A stretch of DNA of 64,000 nucleotides from Microbacterium oxydans. Its GTDB lineage: Bacteria > Actinomycetota > Actinomycetes > Actinomycetales > Microbacteriaceae. The DNA is taken from NCBI RefSeq assembly GCF_000956525.1, contig NZ_JYIW01000026.1, forward strand, positions 1 through 64,000, given 5' to 3'. A model generated the notes under the pieces. It was not told the origin of the DNA, did no database searches, and saw nothing but the letters and a program-made list of their open reading frames with translations. Position 1 is the first letter of the stretch. The number at the start of each line of letters is the position of its first letter. Below, piece after piece: positions 1 through 9,852 of this stretch. Position numbers and translations under genes: made by a program.

Positions 1-87
1 GTTACATTCCGAACCCGGAAGCTAAGCCTCACAGCGCCGATGGTACTGCAGGGGGGACCCTGTGGGAGAGTAGGACACCGCCGGACT
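1..87 (+). rRNA. rrf: 5S ribosomal RNA, 3' part (cut by the window edge)
   Basis: The first bases match the 3' two-thirds of an actinobacterial 5S rRNA: the GAACCCGGAAGCTAAG segment, the GATGGTACTGCA loop and the closing GGGAGAGTAGGACACCGCC strand. The 5' end lies outside the window. The 3' end is set at about 87, just before the CCTTTT run. It marks the end of an rRNA operon transcribed left to right. Confidence 0.93.
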
Positions 88-97
88 CCTTTTAAGC

Positions 98-127
98 AAA
101 TGGCCACCCATCGATGGGTGGCCATTT
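98..127 (+). terminator. rRNA operon terminator hairpin
   Basis: A perfect inverted repeat: the arm AAATGGCCACCCAT is followed by its exact complement, ending in CATTTTGC. It starts about ten bases after the 5S gene, as expected for intrinsic termination of an rRNA operon. The next coding start is only about 30 bases downstream, so the promoter of that gene must overlap the hairpin or lie upstream of it. Confidence 0.88.
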
Positions 128-157
128 TGCGTTTACACGAAGAGAACAGGGAGCATC

Positions 158-1960
158 ATGCCAGAAGAGGAAGAGCGCCGTCCGCGTCGCAACGACGACA
201 ACGGACCGCGCGGCAACCGCGCTTCTGGTGGGCGCCCCACCAACGGTCGCGACAACAACCGCGATTCCGCGCCCCGTCGTGAGGGTGGCGGCTATAGCCG
301 CGACTCGGCTCCGCGTCGCGAAGGCGGTTACAACCGCGATAACAACCGTGATTCCGCTCCGCGTCGTGAGGGTGGCGGCTATAGCCGCGACTCTGCTCCG
401 CGACGTGAGGGTGGCGGGTACAACCGCGATAACAACCGTGATTCCGCTCCGCGTCGTGAGGGTGGCGGCTATAGCCGCGACTCTGCTCCGCGTCGTGAGG
501 GTGGCGGGTACAACCGCGATAACAACCGTGATTCCGCTCCGCGTCGTGAGGGCGGATACGACCGTGACTCGGCCCCTCGCCGTGAGGGTGGGTACAACCG
601 TGACTCGGCTCCGCGCCGTGAGGGCGGCGGCTATAACCGCGACTCGGCCCCGCGCCGTGAGGGTGGCTACAACCGCGATAACAACCGCGATAACAACCGC
701 GACTCGGCCCCTCGCCGTGAGGGCGGGTACAACCGTGACTCTGCCCCTCGCCGTGAGGGTGGCTACAACCGCGATAACAACCGCGACTCGGCCCCTCGCC
801 GTGAGGGCGGGTACAACCGTGACTCTGCCCCTCGCCGTGAGGGTGGCTACAACCGCGATAACAACCGCGACTCGGCCCCTCGCCGTGAGGGCGGCGGGTA
901 CAACCGCGACTCCGCTCCTCGTCGCGAAGGCGGCTACAACCGCGATAACAACCGGAGCTCCGGTCCCGGCCGCGACGGCGGCTCGAGCCGCGATGGTGCA
1001 CGCTCGTACCCGCAGCGCGGTGGATCGGGCCGAGAGCGTCCCGTCCAGGCGGCGGATGAGCGTCCCCGTCACAATGACCCCTTCGTTCCGGAGGACGTCA
1101 CCCCGCAGGATCTCCACTCGTCGGCTCGCAATGAGCTGAAGACGCTGAGCAAGGAGAACGCGGAACAGGTCGCACGGCATCTGGCGATGGCATCTCGTCT
1201 CATCGATGAGGATCCCGCCCTCGCTCACGAGCACGCCCTCGCGGCATCTCGTCGTGCAGGCCGCATCGCGATCGTCCGGGAGACGCTGGGCATCACCGCC
1301 TACGCAACCGAGGACTTCGCGCTGGCACTGCGCGAGCTGCGCACGTTCCGTCGGATCTCCGGCAAGGACGACCAGATCGCGTTGATGGTCGACAGCGAGC
1401 GCGGTATCGGACGTCCCGACCGCGCGTTGGAGACCGGCCGCGCCGTCGATCGTTCGGCGCTTCCGACGCCGGTTCGCGTCGCCCTCGCGATTGCGATGTC
1501 GGGCGCCCGTCTCGACCAGGGTGACCTGGAGCTGGCGCTCGGCGAGCTCGAGATCCCCGAACTCGACCCCGATCGTGCATTCGAGTGGAGCCCGTCGCTC
1601 TTCGCCGCACGCGCGGCAGTTCTCGAGGACCTCGGACGCAACGAAGAAGCCGAGTTCTGGGCACATCGTGCCGAGGTCGCCGCCCAGGCGCTGGGTGTCG
1701 ACGAAGCCGGCGATGAGGAGATCTTCATCGAGGACAGCATGATCGAGGGCGAGTTCCTCGACGCTGATGACGCTGATGACGCTGATGACGAGTCAGACGT
1801 CGATGCGTCCTCTGATCCCGAGTCCTCCGCCGACTCGCCCGCCGCCTCGGATTCCGACGCAGCAGCTCCCGTCGAGGACCAGACCGTCGAAGAGCAGTCC
1901 GTCGAGGACGAGGTTCGCGAGCTGCTCGGCGAGGACGACGAGGCAGGACAGGACGAGTAG
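158..1960 (+). CDS. TPR-type protein with Arg/Gly-rich repeat N-terminus and acidic C-terminus
   Basis: A 600-residue protein in three parts. Residues 1-290 are low complexity, with 16 copies of a DSAPRREGG(G)Y unit separated by NR or NRDNNR. Residues about 305-515 are a helical, TPR-like domain (ARNELKTLSKENAEQVARHL, then further helical pairs). Residues about 520-600 are strongly acidic. The middle domain and the position before the HAD hydrolase and tlyA match the M. tuberculosis Rv1691 locus, but the long basic repeat and acidic tail are extra. An AGGGAG site lies four bases before the ATG. The stop shares one base with the next start. Function is unknown. The repeat resembles RNA-binding RGG segments by composition only. 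Confidence 0.82.
   Translation: MPEEEERRPRRNDDNGPRGNRASGGRPTNGRDNNRDSAPRREGGGYSRDSAPRREGGYNRDNNRDSAPRREGGGYSRDSAPRREGGGYNRDNNRDSAPRREGGGYSRDSAPRREGGGYNRDNNRDSAPRREGGYDRDSAPRREGGYNRDSAPRREGGGYNRDSAPRREGGYNRDNNRDNNRDSAPRREGGYNRDSAPRREGGYNRDNNRDSAPRREGGYNRDSAPRREGGYNRDNNRDSAPRREGGGYNRDSAPRREGGYNRDNNRSSGPGRDGGSSRDGARSYPQRGGSGRERPVQAADERPRHNDPFVPEDVTPQDLHSSARNELKTLSKENAEQVARHLAMASRLIDEDPALAHEHALAASRRAGRIAIVRETLGITAYATEDFALALRELRTFRRISGKDDQIALMVDSERGIGRPDRALETGRAVDRSALPTPVRVALAIAMSGARLDQGDLELALGELEIPELDPDRAFEWSPSLFAARAAVLEDLGRNEEAEFWAHRAEVAAQALGVDEAGDEEIFIEDSMIEGEFLDADDADDADDESDVDASSDPESSADSPAASDSDAAAPVEDQTVEEQSVEDEVRELLGEDDEAGQDE
258..951 (+). repeat. Coding tandem repeat (Arg/Gly-rich unit)
   Basis: Sixteen imperfect in-frame copies of a unit coding for DSAPRREGG(G)Y plus a short NR or NRDNNR linker. 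Neighbouring copies are nearly identical at the base level, which points to recent unequal crossing-over or slippage. Copy number is likely to vary between strains. The repeat also creates long false reading frames on the opposite strand. Confidence 0.9.
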
Positions 1961-2997
1961 TGGCGCTGTTCTCGCGGAAGCGCTCGTCAGCGACGCCGCT
2001 CGACGGCGTCGATACGGTGCTCGCTGACCTGGACGGCGTCGTGTACGCCGGCCCTGGTGCGCTGCCGTTCGCGGTGGCGAGCCTGAACCAGGCGGGGGAG
2101 TCCGCTCGGCTGGGGTACATCACCAACAATGCCTCGCGTACCGATGCATCCGTCGCCGAGCACCTGAGCGGCCTCGGCCTCTCGGTCGCGCCTGCTGACG
2201 TCGTCACGAGTCCCCAAGCCGCGATGCGTCTGCTCGCAGGCATCGTGCCCGCGCCGGCGACGATCCTCGTCGTCGGCGGGGATGGCCTGGTCGACGAGCT
2301 GCAGAAGGCCGGCTATACGGTCACGCGGAGTGCGGAGGATTCCCCCAGCGCTGTCGTGCAGGGCTTCGCGCCCGAGGTGGCCTGGACGGATCTCGCTGAG
2401 GCCGCGTTCGCGTTGAAGCTCCCCGAGGACGAGGGCGGCATCCCCTGGATCGCCACCAACACCGACTGGACGATCCCGCGGGAGCGCGGCGTCGCTCCGG
2501 GGAACGGCACGCTCGTGTCCGCAGTGCATACTGCGATCGGCCGATTGGCGACCGTGGCGGGCAAGCCGGAGGCTCCGATCTTCGAGGTCGCGCTCGCCCG
2601 CTTCGACGCGCACAAGGCACTGTTCATCGGTGATCGTCTCGACACCGACATCATGGGTGCGAGTCGGGTCGGTATCGACTCAGCGCTCGTGCTGACCGGG
2701 ATCGATCGTCCCAAGCATGTGCTGGCAGCTCCAGAAGGCTCGCGTCCGACGTACATCCTGGCGGATCTGCGCGACCTGCACCGGCCGTACCCGGAGATCA
2801 CCGAGAAGGACGGCGTCTTCTCCGTGAACGGCGCTGCGGTGCGTGTCACCGGCGCAGATGTGGAGATCGTCTCGGAATCCGGTGAGCAGATCGACCTGCT
2901 CCGCGCAGGGGCTGCTGCCATCTGGGCATCCGGGACTCCGGTCTTCGTGCTCCGTGTGCCCGAGCGTCTCTACGACGACCCGTTCCACCGACCCTGA
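1960..2997 (+). CDS. HAD-superfamily IIA hydrolase (NagD-like phosphatase)
   Basis: A 345-residue HAD phosphatase. Motif I is DLDGVVYAG near residue 24, followed by the YITNNASRT segment (motif II and start of the type IIA cap). The late GDRLDTDIMGA is the acidic motif that holds magnesium. NagD-like enzymes remove phosphate from small sugar phosphates and nucleotides. The substrate here cannot be read from sequence. Its GTG start overlaps the TAG of the previous gene by one base, so the two are probably translationally coupled. It corresponds to Rv1692 in the conserved actinobacterial order. Confidence 0.88.
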   Translation: MALFSRKRSSATPLDGVDTVLADLDGVVYAGPGALPFAVASLNQAGESARLGYITNNASRTDASVAEHLSGLGLSVAPADVVTSPQAAMRLLAGIVPAPATILVVGGDGLVDELQKAGYTVTRSAEDSPSAVVQGFAPEVAWTDLAEAAFALKLPEDEGGIPWIATNTDWTIPRERGVAPGNGTLVSAVHTAIGRLATVAGKPEAPIFEVALARFDAHKALFIGDRLDTDIMGASRVGIDSALVLTGIDRPKHVLAAPEGSRPTYILADLRDLHRPYPEITEKDGVFSVNGAAVRVTGADVEIVSESGEQIDLLRAGAAAIWASGTPVFVLRVPERLYDDPFHRP

Positions 2998-3057
2998 TCG
3001 CCCCGATCGCTCGCCGTGCCTCCGCCGCCTGTCGTGGGCGCCGCGTACAGTGGAACC

Positions 3058-3234
3058 GTGAGCGATGAGACGACGAGTGCGCCGACCGACGGCCTGTGGA
3101 GTCGCCTGCGCCTGATCGAAGGTCAGCCGCTGCCCGACCGTGCCGACGCCTATTCGGCATTGCATGACGAGCTGTCCCGCCGCCTCGACAGCGGCGCGAA
3201 GCTCGACCAGCGGGAGACCCCCGGTACCCGATGA
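3058..3234 (+). CDS. Small conserved protein between HAD hydrolase and tlyA
   Basis: A 58-residue protein with a GTG start after GTGGAACC. The central helix-forming stretch reads DRADAYSALHDELSRRL. The stop overlaps the tlyA ATG as ATGA, which supports coupled translation. A protein of about this size sits in the same place in M. tuberculosis (Rv1693), so the gene is probably real although its function is unknown. No catalytic motif is visible. Confidence 0.7.
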   Translation: MSDETTSAPTDGLWSRLRLIEGQPLPDRADAYSALHDELSRRLDSGAKLDQRETPGTR

Positions 3235-4028
3235 CGCGACTGGACGCCGCTCTCGCATCCCGTGGTCTCGCCCGCTCCCGCACGCACGCCGCGACACTCA
3301 TCGCCGACGGGCTCGTCAGCGTCAACGGTCGCCCGATCGTCAAGGCATCCACCTCGGTGCCGGATGACGCCGAGGTCACCGTCGCCGCCACCGACCACTA
3401 CGTCGGACGAGCTGCGCACAAGCTGATCGCCGCGCTCGATGGCTTCGCGCTCCCTGTCGAAGGACGGCTGGCACTCGACATGGGTGCGTCGACCGGCGGC
3501 TTCACGCAGGTGCTCCGGGAGCGCGGTGTGCGGCGCGTGCTGGCGGTCGATGTCGGGCACGGGCAGCTCGCCGCTTCGATCGCCGCCGACCCCGGCGTGG
3601 TCGCTGTCGAGGGCTACAACGTCCGCTACATGACTGCGGAGAACCTGGCCGCATCGACGGGGGAGCAGGCCGCGCCCGACCTCATCGTCGGCGACCTCGC
3701 GTTCATCTCGCTCGAACTCGTCCTCCCGGCAGTCGCGGCCGTCGCCGCACCGGAGTCCGACATCGTGCTGCTGGTGAAACCACAGTTCGAGGTGGGCCGC
3801 ACCGCGGTGCGGGGCGGACTCGTGACCGACCCGGCGACGCGCGCGGACGCGGTTGCCCGCACGGTGTGGAGCGCATGGGACACCGGCCTCGGCATGCTCG
3901 GCATCCTTCCGTCCCCGATTCTCGGCACGCACGGGAATGCGGAGTATCTGGTGCATCTCGCGCCGGGCCGCGGCAGCAATCCGACAGAATGGTTGGACCG
4001 CATCAACGCATTGGCAGGAGGACGATGA
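3231..4028 (+). CDS. tlyA: TlyA-type rRNA 2'-O-methyltransferase
   Basis: A 265-residue protein. The N-terminus is an S4 RNA-binding domain (TRLDAALASRGLARSRTHAA near residue 1). The middle is a Rossmann-type SAM domain with LALDMGASTGGFTQ and VGDLAFISLE. TlyA methylates 2'-OH groups of 16S and 23S rRNA cytidines, and its loss gives capreomycin resistance in mycobacteria. Length fits the family. It overlaps both the small upstream gene and the NAD kinase gene by four bases, so it belongs to one transcript with them. Confidence 0.92.
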   Translation: MTRLDAALASRGLARSRTHAATLIADGLVSVNGRPIVKASTSVPDDAEVTVAATDHYVGRAAHKLIAALDGFALPVEGRLALDMGASTGGFTQVLRERGVRRVLAVDVGHGQLAASIAADPGVVAVEGYNVRYMTAENLAASTGEQAAPDLIVGDLAFISLELVLPAVAAVAAPESDIVLLVKPQFEVGRTAVRGGLVTDPATRADAVARTVWSAWDTGLGMLGILPSPILGTHGNAEYLVHLAPGRGSNPTEWLDRINALAGGR

Positions 4029-4945
4029 ACGAACGCTGCATCCTGGTCGTCGCTCATGCGCGCCGTGCCGAAACGGTCGAGGCTGCGCGTCGCGTCGTCG
4101 ACGCGCTTCGCGACGCCGGGGCTCGTCCGGTGCTCGCGGCCGATGACCGCACGGAACTCTCCGCGGTCGACGGCGTCTTCGCTGACGTGGACGTGCTGGG
4201 TGAATCGGTCGGCATCGATGACCTGGAGCTCGCGATCGTCCTCGGCGGCGACGGCACGATCCTGCGCGCGGCTGAACTGGTCCGCGGCAGCGGTGCACCC
4301 GTCCTCGGGATCAACATGGGCCATGTCGGATTCCTCGCCGAGACCGAGAGCGATGACATGGACGACGCCGTGCGTCGGGTCATCGCGCGCGACTACGGCG
4401 TCGAAGAACGCATGGCCCTGTCCGTTCGGGTGAAGGATGTCGACGGTGCCGTCATCTACGAGACCTGGGCGCTGAACGAGGCGACGGTCGAGAAGGCCAG
4501 CCGCGAACGCATGATCGAGATCGTGCTCGAGGTCGACGGGCGCCCCCTGTCGAGCTTCGGCTGCGATGGCATGGTCATCTCGACGCCCACCGGATCGACC
4601 GCGTACAACTTCTCGGCAGGCGGGCCGGTGATCTGGCCATCGGTCGAGGCGATCGCTGTCGTGCCGCTCTCCGCCCATGCGCTGTTCGCGAAGCCGCTCG
4701 TGGTGAGTCCGGACGCCGCCGTCGCGATCGAGATGCTGGAGCGCACCGACGGTTCCGGCATCCTCTGGTGCGATGGCCGCCGCTCACACGAGCTCCCCCC
4801 TGGTGCGCGAGTGGTCGTCCGGCGATCCTCTCGGCCGGTGCGCCTCGCACGGCTGCACCCCAGCGCCTTCACCGACCGCCTGGTGCGCAAGTTCCAGTTG
4901 CCCGTCGAGGGCTGGCGTGGGCAGGAACCGGGGAAGCAGTCATGA
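4025..4945 (+). CDS. nadK: NAD kinase
   Basis: A 306-residue cytoplasmic enzyme that phosphorylates NAD to NADP. The family motif GGDGT is in LGGDGTILRAAEL, followed by NMGHVGFLAE and the Gly-rich STPTGSTAYNFSAGGP. I chose the ATG at 4025, inside the tlyA stop (ATGA), because it gives the usual length and N-terminus (MNERCILVV). An upstream extension would run into tlyA. The 3' end overlaps recN by four bases. Confidence 0.95.
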   Translation: MNERCILVVAHARRAETVEAARRVVDALRDAGARPVLAADDRTELSAVDGVFADVDVLGESVGIDDLELAIVLGGDGTILRAAELVRGSGAPVLGINMGHVGFLAETESDDMDDAVRRVIARDYGVEERMALSVRVKDVDGAVIYETWALNEATVEKASRERMIEIVLEVDGRPLSSFGCDGMVISTPTGSTAYNFSAGGPVIWPSVEAIAVVPLSAHALFAKPLVVSPDAAVAIEMLERTDGSGILWCDGRRSHELPPGARVVVRRSSRPVRLARLHPSAFTDRLVRKFQLPVEGWRGQEPGKQS

Positions 4946-6624
4946 TCGAGGAGATGCGGATGCAGGGGCTCGGCGTGATCGCCGATGCCGTCCTGCCCCT
5001 CGGCCCAGGGTTCACCGCGATCACCGGTGAGACCGGTGCAGGAAAGACCATGGTCGTCACCGGTCTGGGACTGTTGCTCGGCCAGCGCGCCGACTCCGGC
5101 GCTGTGCGCGCCGGTTCGTCGCAGGCATCCGTCGCCGGAGTGTGGATCGTTCCGGAGGCCGGCGATGTGGCCGACATCGTCTCGGACGCCGGGGGAGAGC
5201 TCGAGCCTGCCGGTTCGGGCAACGCCGAACTCTACGTCTCGCGGACGTTGAGCGCTGAAGGGCGCAGCAGAGCGAGCGTCGGCGGGCGGGCGGCTCCGGC
5301 CGGAGTGCTCTCGGCTCTCGCCGAGGAGCTCGTGGTCGTCCACGGCCAGTCCGAGCAGCTGCGGCTGCGGTCGGCGGCTGCGCAGCGCGACGCGCTCGAC
5401 CGCTTCGGCGGTGCGCCGATCGCTACGGCCTCGAGCGCCTATGCCGCATCGTTCGCGCAGTGGCGTGAGCTCGATGCCGAGATCGCCGAGATCACCGAGA
5501 ACCGCGACCGTCGGGCCGAGGAGGCATCGCGACTGCGTGAGGCCCTCGCCTTGATCGAGGCGACCGCGCCCGAAGCCGGCGAGGACGAGGAGCTGAGCGA
5601 CCGAGCAGAGCGACTCGCGAACTCCGAGGAACTGCGCCTCGCCGCATCGCTCGCGCACGGTGCCCTCTCGAACGAGGAGGGCGAGCCGGACGCGACGGTG
5701 CTCGTCGCCGAGGCGCGACGCGCACTCGAGCGCGCCGTAGACCCGAAGCTCGCCGAGATCGCGACGGTGGTCGCCGACATCGGCTACCGGATCGCGGATG
5801 CTGCAGGGCAGATCTCCGCCTACCTCGCCGACCTCGATGAGACCGGACCGCACGAACTCGCAGCGGTCGAGGAGCGCAGGGCGGCACTCGGTGTGCTGAT
5901 CCGCGCCCATGGGTCGCTCGATGCGGCGCTCGAGGTCTGGCAGACCGGGTCAGTGCGACTCGCCGAACTCGATGACGACGGAGACCGGGTCGATCGGCTG
6001 ATCGAGGAGCGCGACCGGGTACGCGCCGAGCTCGACGCGCATGCCGAGGCGCTGACCGCGGCGCGCACGGATGCGGCTGAGCGACTCGGTGCGGCCGTCA
6101 GCGAAGAGCTGCGTGCCCTGGCGATGCCCGATGCCCGACTGGTCGTGGCCGTCACGCAGGGTGCCGAGAGCACCCACGGACGCGACGACGTGTCGATCCT
6201 GCTCGCGCCGCATCCGGGGGCCGAGCCTCGGTCGGTCGCCAAGGGAGCATCCGGTGGGGAACTCTCTCGGGTGATGCTCGCGATCGAGGTCGTCATCGCC
6301 GGCACCGATCCGGTTCCGACCTTCGTGTTCGACGAGGTCGATGCCGGCATCGGCGGCGCAGCCGCGATCGAGGTCGGACGACGACTCGCCCGACTCGCAG
6401 AGAAGTCGCAAGTCATCGCCGTCACACATCTCGCGCAGGTGGCCGCGTTCGCCACCAACCACCTCTCCGTCGTGAAAGCCAATGATGGAGCGGTCACCGC
6501 CTCGAGCGTGCGTCGTCTCGAGGGTGCAGATCGGGAAGCCGAGATGGCCCGACTGCTGTCCGGATTGACTGATTCGGATGCCGCACTCACCCATGCCCGA
6601 GAACTTCTCAGCCTCGGGGTCTGA
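4942..6624 (+). CDS. recN: DNA repair protein RecN
   Basis: A 560-residue SMC-like ATPase for double-strand break repair. The Walker A motif GETGAGKTM is near residue 30. A long Glu/Arg/Ala-rich coiled coil occupies the middle, with the ABC signature [12 protein letters not shown] and Walker [13 protein letters not shown] in the last third. The start at 4942 overlaps the NAD kinase stop (ATGA). The order tlyA-nadK-recN is typical of Gram-positive bacteria. No SOS box is seen directly upstream, so expression probably comes from the operon. Confidence 0.95.
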   Translation: MIEEMRMQGLGVIADAVLPLGPGFTAITGETGAGKTMVVTGLGLLLGQRADSGAVRAGSSQASVAGVWIVPEAGDVADIVSDAGGELEPAGSGNAELYVSRTLSAEGRSRASVGGRAAPAGVLSALAEELVVVHGQSEQLRLRSAAAQRDALDRFGGAPIATASSAYAASFAQWRELDAEIAEITENRDRRAEEASRLREALALIEATAPEAGEDEELSDRAERLANSEELRLAASLAHGALSNEEGEPDATVLVAEARRALERAVDPKLAEIATVVADIGYRIADAAGQISAYLADLDETGPHELAAVEERRAALGVLIRAHGSLDAALEVWQTGSVRLAELDDDGDRVDRLIEERDRVRAELDAHAEALTAARTDAAERLGAAVSEELRALAMPDARLVVAVTQGAESTHGRDDVSILLAPHPGAEPRSVAKGASGGELSRVMLAIEVVIAGTDPVPTFVFDEVDAGIGGAAAIEVGRRLARLAEKSQVIAVTHLAQVAAFATNHLSVVKANDGAVTASSVRRLEGADREAEMARLLSGLTDSDAALTHARELLSLGV

Positions 6625-6633
6625 CCGAACTGT

Positions 6634-6639
6634 TAGGAT
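6634..6639 (+). promoter_or_regulatory. Candidate -10 box for leaderless pyrG transcript
   Basis: TAGGAT fits the TANNNT consensus and lies eight bases before a GTG at 6648, directly followed by ATG at 6651. No good ribosome site precedes either codon. This spacing is what a leaderless actinobacterial mRNA would show. A -35 box is not clear. Confidence 0.45.
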
Positions 6640-6650
6640 TGAAGCCCGTG

Positions 6651-8366
6651 ATGAACTCTTCTTCTGCGGGACCTGAAAACGACACGAACCAGCGCTCTTT
6701 CACCACGAAGCACATCTTCGTGACTGGTGGTGTCGTTTCGTCTTTGGGTAAGGGGCTCACCGCCGCCAGCCTGGGAAATCTGCTCACCGCCCGCGGTCTT
6801 CGCGTCGTGATGCAGAAGCTCGATCCGTATCTGAACGTCGATCCGGGCACCATGAACCCGTTCCAGCACGGCGAGGTCTTCGTCACGGACGACGGCGCCG
6901 AGACCGACCTCGACATCGGCCACTACGAGCGCTTCCTCGACATCAACCTGTCCGAGGCCGCCAACGTCACGACCGGTCAGATCTACTCGCAGGTCATCGC
7001 GCGCGAGCGCCGTGGCGAGTACCTCGGCGACACCGTGCAGGTCATCCCGCACATCACCGACGAGATCAAGCGCCGGATGCGCCTGCAGGCCTCGGAGGAG
7101 CCTCGCCCCGACGTGATCATCACCGAGGTCGGCGGCACGGTCGGCGACATCGAGTCCCAGCCGTTCCTCGAATCCGCTCGCCAGCTCCGCCATGAGCTCG
7201 GCCGCGACAGCGTGTTCTTCGTGCACGTCTCGCTCGTCCCGTTCATGGGTGCGTCCGGTGAGCAGAAGACCAAGCCGACGCAGCACTCCGTCGCAGCTCT
7301 CCGCCAGGTCGGCATCCAGCCGGACGCACTCGTGCTGCGCAGCGACCGTCCGGTGAGCGAGAGCAACCGGAACAAGATCGCGCTCATGTGCGACGTCGAT
7401 GTCGAGGGCGTCATCAACACCGTCGACCTGCCGAGCATCTACGACATCCCGTCGACGCTCAACGATCAGGGGCTGGACTCGTACATCGTGCGCCGCCTCG
7501 GACTGGACCAGAAGGCTGCGCCCGAGGTCGACTGGACCCGCTGGAGCAAGGTACTGCACGCCGTGCACAACCCCAAGCATGAGGTCACGATCGGCCTGGT
7601 CGGCAAGTACATCGACCTGCCGGACGCCTACCTCTCGGTCACCGAGGCGCTCAAGGCCGGCGGCTTCGCCCAGGAGACCAAGGTCAACATCCGCTGGATC
7701 CCGTCGGATCGGTGCGAGACGCCTGAGGGCGCTCAGGAGCAGCTCGCGGAGCTCGACGGCATCTGCGTGCCCGGCGGCTTCGGCATCCGTGGCATCGAGG
7801 GCAAGCTCGGCGCGCTGAAGTTCGCCCGTGAGCAGGGCATCCCGACGCTCGGTCTGTGCCTCGGCCTGCAGTGCATGGTCATCGAGTATGCCCGCGACGT
7901 GGCCGGCATCGTCGGCGCGTCGTCGAGCGAGTTCGACCCGGACACCGCTGAGCCGGTCATCGCCACGATGGCCGAGCAGATCGAGATCCTCGATGGTGGA
8001 GACCTCGGCGGCACGATGCGTCTCGGCCTGTACCAGGCGGCGCTCGCAGAGGGCTCGATCGCGCGTGAGCTGTATGGCGCGCCCGAGGCATCCGAGCGTC
8101 ACCGCCACCGCTATGAGGTCAACAACGCCTACCGTGACCGCCTCGCAGCCGCTGGTCTGGTGTTCTCGGGACTGAACCCCGAGCTCGACCTGGTCGAGTA
8201 CGTCGAGCTGCCGCGCGACGTACACCCGTACTACATCGCCACGCAGGCGCACCCGGAGCTGCGTTCGCGCCCGACCGATCCGCACCCGCTGTTCCGCGGA
8301 CTCATCGGCGCCGCCATCGCTCGTCACCGCTCGAGCGAGCTGTTCGACGTCAGCGCAGATGCCTGA
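6651..8366 (+). CDS. pyrG: CTP synthase
   Basis: A 571-residue enzyme that aminates UTP to CTP using glutamine. The N-terminal synthetase domain shows [18 protein letters not shown] and [19 protein letters not shown]. The C-terminal class I glutaminase has its nucleophile Cys near residue 400 ([10 protein letters not shown]) and a late HPEL segment. The ATG at 6651 is preferred, but GTG at 6648 is equally possible if the mRNA is leaderless. It overlaps the Nudix gene by eight bases, matching the Rv1699-Rv1700 arrangement. Confidence 0.96.
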   Translation: MNSSSAGPENDTNQRSFTTKHIFVTGGVVSSLGKGLTAASLGNLLTARGLRVVMQKLDPYLNVDPGTMNPFQHGEVFVTDDGAETDLDIGHYERFLDINLSEAANVTTGQIYSQVIARERRGEYLGDTVQVIPHITDEIKRRMRLQASEEPRPDVIITEVGGTVGDIESQPFLESARQLRHELGRDSVFFVHVSLVPFMGASGEQKTKPTQHSVAALRQVGIQPDALVLRSDRPVSESNRNKIALMCDVDVEGVINTVDLPSIYDIPSTLNDQGLDSYIVRRLGLDQKAAPEVDWTRWSKVLHAVHNPKHEVTIGLVGKYIDLPDAYLSVTEALKAGGFAQETKVNIRWIPSDRCETPEGAQEQLAELDGICVPGGFGIRGIEGKLGALKFAREQGIPTLGLCLGLQCMVIEYARDVAGIVGASSSEFDPDTAEPVIATMAEQIEILDGGDLGGTMRLGLYQAALAEGSIARELYGAPEASERHRHRYEVNNAYRDRLAAAGLVFSGLNPELDLVEYVELPRDVHPYYIATQAHPELRSRPTDPHPLFRGLIGAAIARHRSSELFDVSADA

Positions 8367-8946
8367 GTCCGGTTCCGGCGAGCAGCCTCGCGACGAGCCG
8401 TTCCGGCCGGATGTCCTCCGCAGCGACCTCGTCTACGAGGGAGCAGTGTGGGACGTCCGTGACGACCTGGTGCGATACGGCGACGGACAGATCCGTCGCC
8501 AGTACGTCGCGCACACCGGCGCCGTCGCGATCGTCGCGCTCGATGACGACGGCCGTGTGCTGCTGATCCAGCAGTACCGGCATCCGATCCGTCATCGCGA
8601 TTGGGAGCTGCCCGCCGGGCTCCTCGATATTCCGGGGGAGCCACCGCTCGAAGCTGCTCGTCGCGAGCTCGCGGAAGAGGCAGACCTCATCGCCGAGCAC
8701 TGGGAGCCGCTGGTCTCCTCCTGGACGACTCCGGGCGGCAACGACGAGATCATCCACCTGTTCCTCGCGACCGGTATCACTCCTGCTCCTGCGGCACACG
8801 CTCGCGAGGATGAAGAGGCTGACATCCGCGTCGAGTGGGTTCCGCTCGAGGAGGCGGTCGAGGCGGTGCTCGCCGGACGCATGCGCAACGGCATCCTGAG
8901 CATCGGAGTGCTCGCGACCTCGCTGAGGCAGCGCGACCGGAGCTAG
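8359..8946 (+). CDS. Nudix hydrolase, ADP-ribose pyrophosphatase type
   Basis: A 195-residue Nudix protein. The box runs from [20 protein letters not shown] through EEAD. A conserved QQYRHPI segment before it and a distal WTTPGGNDE fit the ADP-ribose/NDP-sugar pyrophosphatase group (Rv1700 is the counterpart). It likely clears toxic nucleoside diphosphate compounds in the cytoplasm. It starts inside the end of pyrG and is followed three bases later by xerD. Confidence 0.87.
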   Translation: MPESGSGEQPRDEPFRPDVLRSDLVYEGAVWDVRDDLVRYGDGQIRRQYVAHTGAVAIVALDDDGRVLLIQQYRHPIRHRDWELPAGLLDIPGEPPLEAARRELAEEADLIAEHWEPLVSSWTTPGGNDEIIHLFLATGITPAPAAHAREDEEADIRVEWVPLEEAVEAVLAGRMRNGILSIGVLATSLRQRDRS

Positions 8947-8949
8947 AGG

Positions 8950-9852
8950 ATGCAGCTCGAACGCGCGCTCGATGCCTATCTGCGTCACGTCACGATCGAG
9001 CGCGGATTGAGCGTCCACACGGTCTCGGCGTATCGCCGCGATCTTGCGGGCTACCTCGAGTGGCTGCAGGCGGAGGGGCTCACCGATTCCTCGGAGGTGA
9101 CGCCGGTCGTGATCGGGCGGTTCATCGCCGAGCGTGCTGGATCGGTCCCGCCACCCGCTGCGACGAGCCTCGCGAGGCTGCAGTCGTCGGTGCGCGGCTG
9201 GCACCGGTTCCTCGTGCGCGAGGGCATCGAGGCCGACGATCCGAGCGGCCGACTGCGACCGCCCAAGGCTCCGCAGCGTCTGCCGAAGGCACTCACCATC
9301 GATCAGGTCGAGCGACTGCTCGCCGCCCCGTCTGCGGAGGAACCGGCCGGCATCCGTGATCGGGCACTGCTCGAACTCCTGTACGCGACGGGTGCACGCG
9401 TGTCCGAAGCCGTCGGGCTCGACGTCGACGACCTGGCGCACGGCGACGTGCTGCGCCTGCGCGGCAAAGGGTCGAAGGAGCGCATCGTGCCGATCGGCTC
9501 GTATGCACGCGCCGCCGTCGATGCGTACCTGACCAGGGTGCGGCCGCAGCTTGCGGCGAACGGGCGAGCGTCCGCCCGTCTGTTCTTGGGGTTGCGCGGA
9601 GCGCCGCTTTCCCGTCAGAGCGCCTGGCTGGTGATCCGTTCGGCGGCCGAACGGGCGCAGATCACGACGGAGGTCTCGCCGCACACGCTGCGTCATTCGT
9701 TCGCCACGCACCTGCTGCAGGGAGGTGCGGATGTGCGCGTCGTGCAGGAGCTTCTCGGGCATGCATCGGTCGCGACGACCCAGATCTACACCCATGTCTC
9801 GGTCGATACGCTGCGTGATATCTACGCGACCTCGCACCCTCGCGCGCGCTGA
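8950..9852 (+). CDS. xerD: Site-specific tyrosine recombinase XerD
   Basis: A 300-residue recombinase of the usual length. The N-terminal SAM-like DNA-binding domain covers about residues 1-90. All catalytic residues are visible: Arg in [12 protein letters not shown], Lys in GKGSKE, His/Arg in [12 protein letters not shown], His in LLGHASV, and the nucleophile Tyr in TTQIYTHVS. It resolves chromosome dimers at dif. Its place after pyrG and the Nudix gene is the conserved actinobacterial context, so it is chromosomal and unrelated to the island integrase remnant. Confidence 0.94.
   Translation: MQLERALDAYLRHVTIERGLSVHTVSAYRRDLAGYLEWLQAEGLTDSSEVTPVVIGRFIAERAGSVPPPAATSLARLQSSVRGWHRFLVREGIEADDPSGRLRPPKAPQRLPKALTIDQVERLLAAPSAEEPAGIRDRALLELLYATGARVSEAVGLDVDDLAHGDVLRLRGKGSKERIVPIGSYARAAVDAYLTRVRPQLAANGRASARLFLGLRGAPLSRQSAWLVIRSAAERAQITTEVSPHTLRHSFATHLLQGGADVRVVQELLGHASVATTQIYTHVSVDTLRDIYATSHPRAR

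Noticed and set aside
258..951. Tandem repeats as a possible CRISPR array
   Set aside because: Repeats are in frame, of variable unit length and coding. There are no unique spacers of constant length and no cas genes in the window.
92..1666. A 524-residue open frame on the - strand (and other long frames) opposite the repeat protein
   Set aside because: The high-GC tandem repeat removes stops from all frames. The antisense protein is a Thr/Val/Ala repeat with no family motif, while the + strand frame has a ribosome site, a TPR-like domain and conserved context.
8950..9852. XerD as the island or phage integrase
   Set aside because: It sits in the conserved pyrG-Nudix-xerD core context, 16 kb from the island, with XerD-specific length and motifs.
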